Of a stretch of DNA of 64,000 nucleotides, positions 44,085 to 53,614 are shown in pieces. How positions within the stretch are numbered: the stretch's first letter is position 1; each line of letters opens with the position of its first letter. Under the pieces are notes generated by a model, which was given only the letters and a program-made list of their open reading frames with translations, searched no databases and was not told the DNA's origin. The DNA lies in NCBI GenBank assembly GCA_965205965.1, contig CBDBHT010000007.1, forward strand, positions 496,001 through 560,000, given 5' to 3'. The translations under genes and the position numbers were made by a program. This stretch comes from Bin55 sp965205965 (GTDB lineage Bacteria; Pseudomonadota; Gammaproteobacteria; Pseudomonadales; Azotimanducaceae).

Positions 44085-45523
44085 GAACTAGTACCCCCCA
44101 TCGTAATTTCATCGACTTTCAAAGTGGGCTGTCCCACCCCGACTGGAACCTCTTGCCCTTCCTTTCCACAGACGCCGATACCAGGATCAAGCCGCAAGTC
44201 GTTACCGACCATCGATATCCTGCTCATGATTTCTGGTCCATTTCCGACGAGTGTCGCACCACGTATTGGAGACGAGATCTTGCCGTTCTCGATCAAGTAT
44301 GCTTCGGTTGCTGAAAACGTGAATTGCCCCGACGTAATATCTACTTGGCCTCCACCAAAGCTAACCGCATACACGCCTTTCTTAACGCTTTGAATGATCT
44401 CATCGGGTTCACTTGCTCCATTAAGCATAAACGTGTTAGTCATTCTTGGCATTGGCAAGCAATTAAAAGATTCGCGCCTGCCGTTCCCAGTACTTCTCCC
44501 TCCCATGAGTCGCGCATTTAGCTTATCTTGCATGTAACCCTTGAGAATGCCGTTCTCAATCAAAACGGTCCTTTGTCCAGGCGTTCCTTCGTCGTCAACT
44601 GTTAACGACCCTCTTCGACCAGCTATCGTTGCATCGTCAACTATGGTACAGAGCGGCGACGCTACTTGTTCTCCCATTCTGCCTGTAAACGCGGAAGTCC
44701 CTTTTCGATTGAAATCTGCCTCTAGACCATGCCCAACGGCCTCATGCAATAATACCCCAGGCCATCCAGGTCCAAGTACCACGGTCATAGGGCCAGCGGG
44801 TGCATCAATGGCATCTAGATTGATCATTGCCACTCGTACGGCTTCTCTCGCATAGTCTTCTGGTACGTTTTCGCCCAATATCCACTTCAAATCAAATCGT
44901 CCACCACCTCCCGCATGGCCGGTCTCCCGTCGTCCATTGCGTTCAACAATGACTGACACACCAAACCGTACCAACGGCCGAATGTCACCAACACGCATGC
45001 CGTCGCTGGAAAAAACGTAAGTCGTGTTCTGACTTGCCGAAAGTGTTATCTGGACTTCCTTAACACACGGGTCTAGTGCTCGTGTGAACTTGTCGATACG
45101 GGAAAGCAACCCTACCTTCTCCGTTTCCGAGACCGACAAAATGGGATCATCCGACGAATAAAGAGCAGAATTTAAACGCTCTACGCCGGTTACTACGGAT
45201 TGATTCTGGCCATGCCGAGCAATACTACGCGCAGCCTGAGTTGCCGATTGAAGTGACGGCAGAGCTATCTCGTCAGAGTATGCAAATCCGGTTTTTTCTC
45301 CACTGATCGCTCTCACGCCAACGCCCCTGTTAACACCAAAATCCGCGTTTCGTACAAGGCCGGCTTCCACACCGAATGACTCGTGACGTGAATGCTCAAA
45401 GTACAGTTCACCGATGTCAATGTTTCTAGACATGAGAGAACCAAGTAGACGTTCTAAATCACTATCAGAAATCTCACCGGATTCGAGTAGCTCTTTACGA
45501 GCCAATTGCGACTGATTGGTCAA
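44081..45523 (-). CDS. tldD: Metalloprotease TldD
   Basis: 480 residues. The zinc site is the HExxxH motif in GVLLHEAVGHGLEADFNRKG. Other conserved parts are FGVNRGVGVRAISGEKTGFA, TIVDDATIAGRRGSLTVDDE, GTPGQRTVLIENGILKGYMQD and the C-terminal GPEIMSRISMVGNDLRLDPG. It is the catalytic partner of PmbA, encoded immediately downstream with a 4-base overlap, so the subunits are likely made together. Its own start overlaps the yhdP stop by 4 bases. Length and motifs are normal. Confidence 0.96.
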   Translation of the reverse strand: MTNQSQLARKELLESGEISDSDLERLLGSLMSRNIDIGELYFEHSRHESFGVEAGLVRNADFGVNRGVGVRAISGEKTGFAYSDEIALPSLQSATQAARSIARHGQNQSVVTGVERLNSALYSSDDPILSVSETEKVGLLSRIDKFTRALDPCVKEVQITLSASQNTTYVFSSDGMRVGDIRPLVRFGVSVIVERNGRRETGHAGGGGRFDLKWILGENVPEDYAREAVRVAMINLDAIDAPAGPMTVVLGPGWPGVLLHEAVGHGLEADFNRKGTSAFTGRMGEQVASPLCTIVDDATIAGRRGSLTVDDEGTPGQRTVLIENGILKGYMQDKLNARLMGGRSTGNGRRESFNCLPMPRMTNTFMLNGASEPDEIIQSVKKGVYAVSFGGGQVDITSGQFTFSATEAYLIENGKISSPIRGATLVGNGPEIMSRISMVGNDLRLDPGIGVCGKEGQEVPVGVGQPTLKVDEITMGGTSS

Positions 45524-48500
45524 GGCTTCTCCTTCTCCTTCTCTTTTCTATTCGAGTCCAAATCTTTATCGTTGCCTAAGTTACCGCTGAAGAGCGATAT
45601 GAACTCCACCTTCGGATCATCAATTGTGCCGGTGACCCGGTACTTCCCACTAGACAGCGTAGTGATGTGATTCTCGAAAACTTTGCTGCCCACGAGAACC
45701 CCAAGTCCCGCGGCTGGATTGGCCAATGCTACGTAAGCGGCGTACCAAGGAAGGCTCTCATCTAAAGGCAACGTAACGATCATCTCATTATCCAAGACGC
45801 CTGTACTGAGATCCACGGTACCGTTGACGCGAAATTCGACGCCAGTTCCGTTGATGACGACCGGCTTCACAAAACTCACTAATCCATCGTCAAAATTTCC
45901 TGAAACGGACACGGCTTTGAAGCTAATGCCCGTATCCATCACATCTGCAAATTTTAATTGGAGCCGCTCCACAATAGTTGAGAAATTTAGTAAGCTGACC
46001 AATCGTGCGCCCCCGCCTATGCCGGACACGTCGAGAAATCGCCCTTCTTCGATCGTTCCACTCCCGCTGCCCGAAATATTCTCGACTGCATAATCAAGTG
46101 GAGATCCAGGCCAGTCAATCTTGCCTTCAAAATGAAACGTCTTTGACTCAACGTTGATTTCAAATCCCCAAGCAACGAGCACGGGCGCAAGATTGGCCCC
46201 ATAAACTGCACCGGCAGCCGAGGTGCTATTGGATGCTCGATCCCACCACACGTCATCGGTTGTTTCGATTTTCATGCCTTTTAGGTTCGCTTCCAAGTTA
46301 GAGAAGCGAATGCCACCGGATTCGGGGCGAAGTTGGAATTTCCACGCGCCGTAATGAGCAGTTTTTTCATCCGCGCCCAGTACCACGATATCTCTCACGC
46401 TCACGTCCGCTGGTACGAGATGGTCCATGACTGTCAACGGAAGCAATCCAAGACTTTCGTCTGCTTCGGTTGGAGGGATGAGGATGCTCTCTGCGTCAAC
46501 CACCCATGGATCATCAGCGTGACGCGAAATTTGAGCAACGATTTCGTCGGAACGCACCGAAACGTCGACCTCATCAACTCCGACAATGCCATCTATTGCC
46601 ACATTGTTAATTTCGAAAGTACTCAAGTGAATTTTACCGATTTCAAAGTTGACTAAACGGAGGTCCGGCATCCATTCCAGCGTAGTATCGTGCTCACTGA
46701 GCATCAACGATTCGATTGCTCCCGTCAGCGAAATGCTGTTGTCATGACCCACTTCTTGAGATGGCTTCGATCTTATGCCTGCACTGCCCCCAAGCACCTC
46801 ACCATCCTTCGTACGTAGCCATGCATTCAGTGAGTTGGATGTCAGCGTCACTATGCTGTACTCGTCGTCGAAAGAAAGATGGAAATCCATCGGCCACGAT
46901 TGTTGCGAACTCTTTTGCAACGGTATGGGTAAATCTACTGTAACGCCAACTAATTCGCTGCGGATACTGATTTCCGGGGATAGGTTCGAATCTATATACA
47001 CAAGAGTGTTAGCTGAAAAGTCGGTGCGCCCGGATACAACCTCCAGATTGTCCATTCCAATCAAGTGGTAAACGTCTGCAACGCTAGCGTTACCTAATAA
47101 ATGGAATTCCATGATCCCTGCGTATTTTTCTTCATCAAGTACACGCCGTGATTGAATATCGACCAATACCGGCGCGTCGAACATAACACCATACACATCC
47201 CGAGCCGTGAGTAGGAAGGGATCGGTGAAGGTGACTTTCCCCTTTAGGTTTTTCAGATGTAAATCGTAATCATTGAAGTCTATATCCGCTCCATTGAGTT
47301 GTAATTGAACGCTGAAAGAATCTACGAAAACGTCCGTTTCAGTACGGCCAAGAGAAAGTTCTGTGTTCACGGTCGCAGGCCCAAATCCAGTCCATTGGCT
47401 GGGAATGGCGGGCCATTCTTCGTGCAGGGGCGTCCACCAGAAAAACTCAAATATTCTGTCCACTTGTGTATCTAAAAGAAAATCTACCTCAATGGGGAGA
47501 TTAGATACGGGTACTACAACGTTTGCTTCGTGTATTTCAACGTCAAATACCACGGCCCGACTGAAACGAATTTCGGCTCTGTCGTCGTTCAAGGCAAGAT
47601 ATCCCCGTCCATTAAGTAACGTAGGATAACTGTCATGATAGTTAACAACTGCATCATCGAAATCGGAAGTTAGATCGAAACTCGACCAAGCGGGACGTGC
47701 TGACTCATAAGCATGTCGCTGATATACTGTATGAACGTTCAGCATCCTTCCGTCAACCAGACGATGCTGCAGCCAGCTAGTTAATTCTTTGGCCAGGTTG
47801 TTGGGAATATAGTTTTTGGCATCTGAAGCCCCGATATCATCCGATTCAATACTGACCGTTAAGTTGGCTTCGCTCCGTTCCAAGTTGCGTGCAAACCCCA
47901 TGCTCCCGCGTAACTGATAGTGTTGGCCCAATGCCGTCATGTCTTCAATATGTATTCCGAGGTAGTTTGGAGACCGCCAGAACACAACGTCTGCTACTGT
48001 ATTTTCATAGTGCCACTCACTATCAAAGTTCGTAGGTAAACTAAGGGCTAGTTCCGTTTCCGAAATACTTAGCAAGAATCCGCGTTCAGAACCCCTAATT
48101 GCGCCTTCGGAGATTTGTATCGCGGGCGCATGCAAGTAGGGTGCAGTTGATAGGTTGCCGAGACAAGCCTCAAAACCATACCCGTCATCGTCTTTGACAA
48201 AAACAATGTGACTGAGTTGCCCTTTCGGTGCCAAACCTGACAACCACTCTCCTAGGACGTTACGATTACTGAGCATGCCTGATACAGCTCCGATTACCGA
48301 ACTTACGTCAGCTGATTCCAGCCACACAATTAAACGTTCGGATGATCGATCGAACTTCACGTCAGGTAGTGCAATCTCAAGCTGACCTCGAATCACCTCA
48401 ATATTGAAAAGCCTACCTTGGGTCCTTTTCGCCGTATTGCCTTCCAGCGAGAAAGTAAGCGACGTTTCAAGACCATCGTGAGCAAACGACCTCATTCCTG

Positions 48501-49305
48501 AACCTTGAAATTGGATACCGGATTCAGCAGCCGTAAAATTGATAGATACCGAAAGGTGACTCTCCGGTACCTTAGTGAAACCAAGCAGTAACTCTAATTC
48601 TATTGGGAATTTCTGGACCTGCAGTATTGCGTACGCATCATCACCGGTCAACGTTTTGAACCAGCCCCGCCCATCGTAAGCAAACGATGCGCTACATGAA
48701 TCGCACCCATCCACTGGTACAGCCGAGGCTCGGATACGATGTATACCAAAACGATTTATAGCGGTTAGCGAAATTTTATATGGCGCAACAAGATCATCTC
48801 TTTCGAGAACGATCAGAGCGCTGACGTTAATGCTGTCGCTATTTCTGATAAAAGTCGTAAAGTCAAACGGTGCTCCATCTTCGTATCCGTTACCGACTCG
48901 CCAACCGTCGACGGAGTGGTGTACGCGTACATAAGCACTTTCGACGTGTAGTCTGCGAGCAATCAATCTGTTGTGCAGTAAACTTTCTAGTATGTCTACT
49001 TCGAACGTAACGCCGTTGAGCTCCCCAAAATTTGTAAAAATCTGGTCAGCTTCGATCACCGGATTTAATCCGTACCAGTCGCCGTGCAATCCCACTAGCG
49101 AAATTCCATTCGACTGGAAATTGGAATTGATCCATGCCTCGTATTCACCAAGATTGAGGAACAAAATGCGTCCCGCCAGCTGCAGAACGGCCACGGCGGA
49201 CGTGAAGAATACCAATAGCACAAAAAATACTCGCGGAAGGCTAGGCATCGCACTCTGAGGTTGGATGGAATCCAAAGAACGTATCCCTCGAAATATCACG
49301 TACAA
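45520..49305 (-). CDS. yhdP: AsmA-like envelope protein YhdP
   Basis: 1261 residues, one N-terminal membrane anchor (RVFFVLLVFFTSAVAVLQLA) and a very long beta-rich periplasmic part, ending in the AsmA-like domain with ISGSGSGTIEEGRFLDVSGI and NPAAGLGVLVGSKVFENHIT. YhdP, with TamB and YdbH, is thought to carry phospholipid from the inner to the outer membrane. Family members are about 1270 residues, so it is full length. The start could be ATG coding MPSLPRVFF, 19 codons in from the frame start. It overlaps tldD by 4 bases and follows maf by 15 bases; rng, normally between them, is missing. Confidence 0.93.
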   Translation of the reverse strand: MYVIFRGIRSLDSIQPQSAMPSLPRVFFVLLVFFTSAVAVLQLAGRILFLNLGEYEAWINSNFQSNGISLVGLHGDWYGLNPVIEADQIFTNFGELNGVTFEVDILESLLHNRLIARRLHVESAYVRVHHSVDGWRVGNGYEDGAPFDFTTFIRNSDSINVSALIVLERDDLVAPYKISLTAINRFGIHRIRASAVPVDGCDSCSASFAYDGRGWFKTLTGDDAYAILQVQKFPIELELLLGFTKVPESHLSVSINFTAAESGIQFQGSGMRSFAHDGLETSLTFSLEGNTAKRTQGRLFNIEVIRGQLEIALPDVKFDRSSERLIVWLESADVSSVIGAVSGMLSNRNVLGEWLSGLAPKGQLSHIVFVKDDDGYGFEACLGNLSTAPYLHAPAIQISEGAIRGSERGFLLSISETELALSLPTNFDSEWHYENTVADVVFWRSPNYLGIHIEDMTALGQHYQLRGSMGFARNLERSEANLTVSIESDDIGASDAKNYIPNNLAKELTSWLQHRLVDGRMLNVHTVYQRHAYESARPAWSSFDLTSDFDDAVVNYHDSYPTLLNGRGYLALNDDRAEIRFSRAVVFDVEIHEANVVVPVSNLPIEVDFLLDTQVDRIFEFFWWTPLHEEWPAIPSQWTGFGPATVNTELSLGRTETDVFVDSFSVQLQLNGADIDFNDYDLHLKNLKGKVTFTDPFLLTARDVYGVMFDAPVLVDIQSRRVLDEEKYAGIMEFHLLGNASVADVYHLIGMDNLEVVSGRTDFSANTLVYIDSNLSPEISIRSELVGVTVDLPIPLQKSSQQSWPMDFHLSFDDEYSIVTLTSNSLNAWLRTKDGEVLGGSAGIRSKPSQEVGHDNSISLTGAIESLMLSEHDTTLEWMPDLRLVNFEIGKIHLSTFEINNVAIDGIVGVDEVDVSVRSDEIVAQISRHADDPWVVDAESILIPPTEADESLGLLPLTVMDHLVPADVSVRDIVVLGADEKTAHYGAWKFQLRPESGGIRFSNLEANLKGMKIETTDDVWWDRASNSTSAAGAVYGANLAPVLVAWGFEINVESKTFHFEGKIDWPGSPLDYAVENISGSGSGTIEEGRFLDVSGIGGGARLVSLLNFSTIVERLQLKFADVMDTGISFKAVSVSGNFDDGLVSFVKPVVINGTGVEFRVNGTVDLSTGVLDNEMIVTLPLDESLPWYAAYVALANPAAGLGVLVGSKVFENHITTLSSGKYRVTGTIDDPKVEFISLFSGNLGNDKDLDSNRKEKEKEKP

Positions 49306-49320
49306 TTCGTCTCGTTAGTT

Positions 49321-49893
49321 TCATCGATTCGACCAAGTATCCACGCCTACGTCGCGCAACAGTAATTCGGTTTCCAGCAACGGCAACCCCATTACATTGC
49401 TCGGACTACCATGGATTCGCTCGACGAATACGCCCCCTATGGACTGTAAACCGTACCCTCCAGCTTTGTCATAAGGCTCTTCGGTTTCACAGTAACGTTG
49501 TATTTCACGTTCCTCAAGGACACGTAACCATACGGAAGAATGGACCACGCGCAATGTGCTTAGGCCATCTAAAGTTACGCAGACGGCGGTGACGACCTCG
49601 TGACGCTTACCACTTAATGCGCTGAGCATACGGAATGCATCTTTGCTGCACTCCGGTTTTCCTAGCAAACATCCTCCAAAAACTACCGTAGTGTCCGCAC
49701 CTAAGATAGGGAACGCACGATCTGAAATAAACCCCGCCTTTGCATGTGCTAAACGCGATACGTAGTCGATTGGGGATTCATAAGCTTTAGGCGTCTCATC
49801 AATTTCAGGGGCACAAACCTGAAATTCAATATTTAACTGCCGTAATAGTTGCGCACGGCGGGGCGAACTGGATGCCAATATCAGCTGAACCAC
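49321..49893 (-). CDS. maf: Maf-family nucleoside triphosphate pyrophosphatase
   Basis: 190 residues. The N-terminal LILASSSPRRAQLLRQL, the catalytic Asp in ILGADTTVVFGG, KRHEVVTAVCV and the C-terminal EPYDKAGGYGLQ mark the Maf family. These enzymes hydrolyse non-canonical or excess NTPs; the YhdE subgroup beside mreBCD acts on dTTP and UTP. Start is GTG or ATG coding MVQLILASS. The gene lies 17 bases after mreD. rng should be next but yhdP follows directly. Confidence 0.95.
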   Translation of the reverse strand: MVQLILASSSPRRAQLLRQLNIEFQVCAPEIDETPKAYESPIDYVSRLAHAKAGFISDRAFPILGADTTVVFGGCLLGKPECSKDAFRMLSALSGKRHEVVTAVCVTLDGLSTLRVVHSSVWLRVLEEREIQRYCETEEPYDKAGGYGLQSIGGVFVERIHGSPSNVMGLPLLETELLLRDVGVDTWSNR

Positions 49894-49910
49894 AACTACC
49901 TACTGACTAC

Positions 49911-50396
49911 CTAACTAGCGTACTTAGCAGCGGCGTTGCGCAGTATTCCCGCCAAGGGAAACCAGACCAGGATAGTGGCAACAGAAGAACCGATAAGATA
50001 ATATGGCTCGTTATAGGTATCCATTACTAGTATACCAACCATTGCTTTTATCGCACTAACGATAACAACCAACATGAACATCATGCCGAATTGATGCAGG
50101 ATAGTTCGTCTTCTTTCCGTTTCATGGAACAGCCAGCCCGTGTAGACTGCCGTAACGAAACACAACCCATTAAGTCCCACAGGGTCCACCGTCAACGAGT
50201 CGACAAGCACGCCCATTATCCATGACCAGAATAGGCTCATGCGGTCAGGGTTGGAGTACGACCAATAGAAGAGTACCAAGCTAATCCAATACGGGCGGAA
50301 ATAAATTAGCCAATTTGGCAACCAGTCGGGTAGATGGGATACCGTTAAGACCATCGCAGCAAGGACCGATACGAATACAAGTAAAGTACTTCGCAC
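49911..50396 (-). CDS. mreD: Rod shape-determining protein MreD
   Basis: 161 residues with about five hydrophobic segments: STLLVFVSVLAAMVLTV, LIYFRPYWISLVLFYWSYSN, FFWSWIMG-type VLVDSLTVDPVGLNGLCFVT and MVGILVMDTYNEPYYLIG. MreD is an inner-membrane component of the rod complex with MreB, MreC, RodA and PBP2. The conserved W.P..FLG-like region is weak, but position (6 bases after mreC, 17 before maf) and size are decisive. It appears intact. Confidence 0.9.
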   Translation of the reverse strand: MRSTLLVFVSVLAAMVLTVSHLPDWLPNWLIYFRPYWISLVLFYWSYSNPDRMSLFWSWIMGVLVDSLTVDPVGLNGLCFVTAVYTGWLFHETERRRTILHQFGMMFMLVVIVSAIKAMVGILVMDTYNEPYYLIGSSVATILVWFPLAGILRNAAAKYAS

Positions 50397-50402
50397 GGTA
50401 AC

Positions 50403-51233
50403 TTACGGAGTGTTCTTTGCTATTACGATTGATACTAGCCGCGTACTATTCAACATCGCAGCCGGCATCACTTTAATTTGCGCTACGGATTCAGAACGTT
50501 GAGCAGTTCTTGAAACGACGGTTCCAACCATGTATCCCGCTGGATAGACGCCTCCCAATCCAGACGTTATAACTTCGTCACCATTCTTGATATCGGCACT
50601 GAAACGCACGTTTTCCAGCACCATGTGATCACCACCCGTTCCGGCGGCAACACTACGTACTGCGGACCGCTTCACTTCAACTGGTACTGCGAATCGTCGG
50701 TCGTTGGCAAGCAGTATTTGGCTAGTCGTATTCTGTACATCTATAACTTGGCCATATACGCCTTGGGCGTCAAGAACGGCGGCCCCCTGAAACACCCCGT
50801 CTCTAGTACCCTTGTTAACAATCACCTCGCGACGTTGTGCATCCGGCACGATGCCGATTAAGTGTGCAATGATTAACTCCCCCGAGCCGCGTGGACTACT
50901 ACCAAGTAATTTCCGAAGACGGTGGGTCTCTTGGAGTAGCGCGTCAAAATCCTGAACGCGGCCCGAGAGTGCCAAAACCTCATGTTCCAACGCCTCAATT
51001 TTCGAAACTAGCCGGTTCCGGTCACCGAAATAATCGGTCACTGAAGAAGAAATGGAATCAGGAAGCTGTGCCATCAACTCTATTGGATGAACCACGAAGC
51101 CCAAGTAGTATCGGAGGGTTTTTAGGTAAGGGGTCCTCACGTCAGCAAAGAGCAACGTAAGGGAACATAGCAGTAACCCTAGCAGTAATTTGCTTGCTTG
51201 TGGCCTTTTAGCGAGAGCGTTGGCTATTGTCGT
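50403..51233 (-). CDS. mreC: Rod shape-determining protein MreC
   Basis: MreC links the MreB filament to cell-wall enzymes. A coiled coil (GDRNRLVSKIEALEHEVLAL) is followed by the two beta-barrel domains (LIGIVPDAQRREVIVNKGTR, GDEVITSGLGGVYPAGYMVG). The first canonical start, TTG 51155, would leave out most of the membrane helix. In the same frame the helix is encoded upstream (ASKLLLGLLLCSLTLLFADV) and the frame stays open to a TAG just before 51233, yet no ATG, GTG or TTG lies there. The codon at the expected start is ACG (51231-51233, ACG ACA ATA GCC), one base from ATG. I extend the gene to it; 276 residues fits the family. Confidence 0.8.
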   Translation of the reverse strand, partial: TTIANALAKRPQASKLLLGLLLCSLTLLFADVRTPYLKTLRYYLGFVVHPIELMAQLPDSISSSVTDYFGDRNRLVSKIEALEHEVLALSGRVQDFDALLQETHRLRKLLGSSPRGSGELIIAHLIGIVPDAQRREVIVNKGTRDGVFQGAAVLDAQGVYGQVIDVQNTTSQILLANDRRFAVPVEVKRSAVRSVAAGTGGDHMVLENVRFSADIKNGDEVITSGLGGVYPAGYMVGTVVSRTAQRSESVAQIKVMPAAMLNSTRLVSIVIAKNTP

Positions 51234-51335
51234 CTAAACTATAGATGCAATTTTAAACCAAGCATTGTACCGAAGCCGTGGCGTTGCGCTGACAAAGTGA
51301 TGGTATATGCAACTTACGCTTCAACGGTACACCGC

Positions 51336-52358
51336 TTACTCGGAAACGAAAAGTGCATCGACTTCGCTTTCAAGCGCAATCCCGCAACCGCGAGCAACAC
51401 AGGTCAGTGGATTTTCTGCAACAACGACTGGTAGACCTGTTTTATCGGAAATAAATGTTTCTAAGTACCGTAATAATGCGCCTCCACCAGTAAGGACCAT
51501 ACCGCTCTCAGCAATATCTGACGCTAGTTCGGGCGGACAACTTTCCAACGTCTTTCTGATCGCATTTACAATTTCTTGTAGTGGCGTCTCAAGAGAGTCA
51601 AGTATTTGATTACTATCAACCGCAATACTCTTAGGGATACCTGACGCAAGATCTCGCCCCTTGGCATTCAATTCCAAGACCTCTTCCAATGGTATAGCAG
51701 CACCTATCTCCTGCTTGATACGTTCAGCCGTCGATATTCCAATTAAGGCTCCATGCCGTTGGCGAATAAAACTTTGAATATTCTCGTCGAAGGAATCTCC
51801 GCCAACTCGAAGGCTTATCGAATGGACGATACCACCAAGTGAAACAATCCCCACCTCGGTAGTGCCGCCGCCGATGTCAACTACCATCGAACCGAGGGGC
51901 TCGCGAATCGGCAAACCCGCACCAATCGCCGCGGCCATGGGCTCCTCAATCAGGTTAACTTGTCGTGCGCCCGCCTCAGTAGCGGATTCGCGTATGGCGC
52001 GTTGTTCAACGGGGGTTGAGTTAGACGGGACACAAATCAAAACTCTAGGACTCGGATACAAAAACTTAGTTTCGTGCACTTTGTGGATGAAATAAGCTAA
52101 CATATGCTTTGTAGCCTCGAAATCCGCAATCTGTCCGTCTTTTAATGGTCGTATGACTTCCACCCCCTTGGGGCTTCGGCCGAGCATGGGCTTTGCCTTC
52201 TCACCGACGCATATCACTCTGTTCTGTTCCCTGTTGATTGCAACCACGGATGGCTCATCAAGCACGATGCCCTGGCCGCGCTCATAGACCAACGTATTAG
52301 CGGTCCCCAAATCTATCGACAAATCTCTAGAGAACCAGCCACGAACAGTTTTGAACAA
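51336..52358 (-). CDS. mreB: Rod shape-determining protein MreB
   Basis: 340 residues, an actin homologue forming membrane-bound filaments that guide wall synthesis. The N-terminal amphipathic start (MFKTVRGWFSRDLSIDLGTA), phosphate loop (SIDLGTANTLVYERGQG), DIGGGTTEVGIVSLGG and ESGMVLTGGGALLRYLE are all present. It begins an mreB-mreC-mreD-maf run on the minus strand. Its presence with MreC and MreD argues for rod-shaped growth. Length is near the usual 345. Confidence 0.97.
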   Translation of the reverse strand: MFKTVRGWFSRDLSIDLGTANTLVYERGQGIVLDEPSVVAINREQNRVICVGEKAKPMLGRSPKGVEVIRPLKDGQIADFEATKHMLAYFIHKVHETKFLYPSPRVLICVPSNSTPVEQRAIRESATEAGARQVNLIEEPMAAAIGAGLPIREPLGSMVVDIGGGTTEVGIVSLGGIVHSISLRVGGDSFDENIQSFIRQRHGALIGISTAERIKQEIGAAIPLEEVLELNAKGRDLASGIPKSIAVDSNQILDSLETPLQEIVNAIRKTLESCPPELASDIAESGMVLTGGGALLRYLETFISDKTGLPVVVAENPLTCVARGCGIALESEVDALFVSE

Positions 52359-52439
52359 AGGACTAGACCATATGGCACAAGACGAACAATTTATCAGAAA
52401 ATCCCTAAAACATAATGGAAATGTACGAGATCGCTAACC

Positions 52440-52725
52440 CCAATATTGCATGAGCAGTGCGATATAGATCCGTTTTTCGGTTCGGAGCGGTAACCAGGGT
52501 TCCCATGTCTGGCAGCGAAATACCCCCGTTACCGGTGGTCGCACCGCCGCTGAAGCTGAATTCGGCCTCCACCTTGCTGCGTTGCACGGATGGAAAGCGG
52601 ATGGGATTTGGGTAACATTTCGTTACAGCAAGGTCTCCTTCGACATGTATCTTAACTCATTGAATGATATTGAATTATAAAAGCCTTGCTGTTGTACTCG
52701 TGCATTATCTGGGCTAAAAAAATCA
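52440..52725 (-). mobile_element. IS1380-family 5' end fragment
   Basis: The minus strand shows RSKVEAEFSFSGGATTGNGG, the same N-terminus as the fragment at 7346-7600, preceded by shared non-coding sequence (AATTATAAAAGCCTTGCTGT on the plus strand). Transposase homology ends after about 25 residues. Bases 52726-52875 hold nothing recognisable. Confidence 0.65.
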
Positions 52726-52875
52726 TTCTGTAGCAAACCAGGGCGTCAACCTGATGAACAAGTCCAAACCGTACACACATATGACGTGTGCCTGACTCCG
52801 TTAGATGACATAACCACGAAATTCGACCGCTTCATCTTGAAGTTTTGAAATCGATCTAAGATTTCGACGGAACCA

Positions 52876-53469
52876 TTAGTGTTCGAAAGAAATTAAATGT
52901 TTTACGCGATGACGAAGATAAGGCAGAACTTCCAATTCAAACCACGGATTCCGTGCAAGCCATCTATTGTTGCGTGGGCTGGGATGAGGCAAAGGCAGCA
53001 TCCGTTTTCCTACTTGACGCCATTCACGCACGGTGGCCGTTAATTGAAATCCTCGCCGCTCTGGTAAATGCCAAGAGATCGCATATTGACCACAAAGAAT
53101 CGTAAATTCAATTTGTGGCATAGCCTTTAGAAAGCGTTCACGCCAAAGATCAGCGCATTCTGGAATGGGAGGAAGGTCACCGCCGCTACCCGTACCGGGA
53201 AAGCAAAAAGCCATTGGCAGCAGTGCAATCTTTGACGCGTCGTAAAACGTTTCGCGATCTATCCCCATCCAATTTCGCAATCTAACTCCGCTCGGGTCGT
53301 TAAAAGGGATGCCAGTTTCATGCACGCGACGGCCTGGTGCTTGCCCTACTATAAGAATTTTTGCTGACAAACCGACTTGGAATACAGGCCGCGGTCCCAA
53401 AGGCAACTTGCCCGCACAAAAAGTACAACTACGTGCCTCGTCGGCGATAGTGTAGATAGATTTGGTCAT
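52876..53469 (-). CDS. Uracil-DNA glycosylase family protein
   Basis: 197 residues. KILIVGQAPGRRVHETGIPF with NDPSGVRLRNWMGID is the active-site region of family-4-like uracil-DNA glycosylases, and LPLPHPSPRN is the second catalytic motif. The N-terminus has a CxxC (SCTFCAGKLPLGPRP), and FCFPGTGSGGDLPP is conserved in this subgroup. Such enzymes remove uracil from DNA, but substrate range varies in this subgroup. It stands alone between IS debris and a divergent DUF2333 gene. Confidence 0.88.
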   Translation of the reverse strand: MTKSIYTIADEARSCTFCAGKLPLGPRPVFQVGLSAKILIVGQAPGRRVHETGIPFNDPSGVRLRNWMGIDRETFYDASKIALLPMAFCFPGTGSGGDLPPIPECADLWRERFLKAMPQIEFTILCGQYAISWHLPERRGFQLTATVREWRQVGKRMLPLPHPSPRNNRWLARNPWFELEVLPYLRHRVKHLISFEH

Positions 53470-53614
53470 AATAGTCTGGAAATCCAGTTACGTACTGGAA
53501 ATAAGGTGAGCAGCGTAAACCGTCATCATTAAATTTCCCATGTCGTATCAGAATCTGATGCCATGGCTTACTATTGATCGTAAGATTCAACGAAGGCATA
53601 TGTACAGTTAAAGT

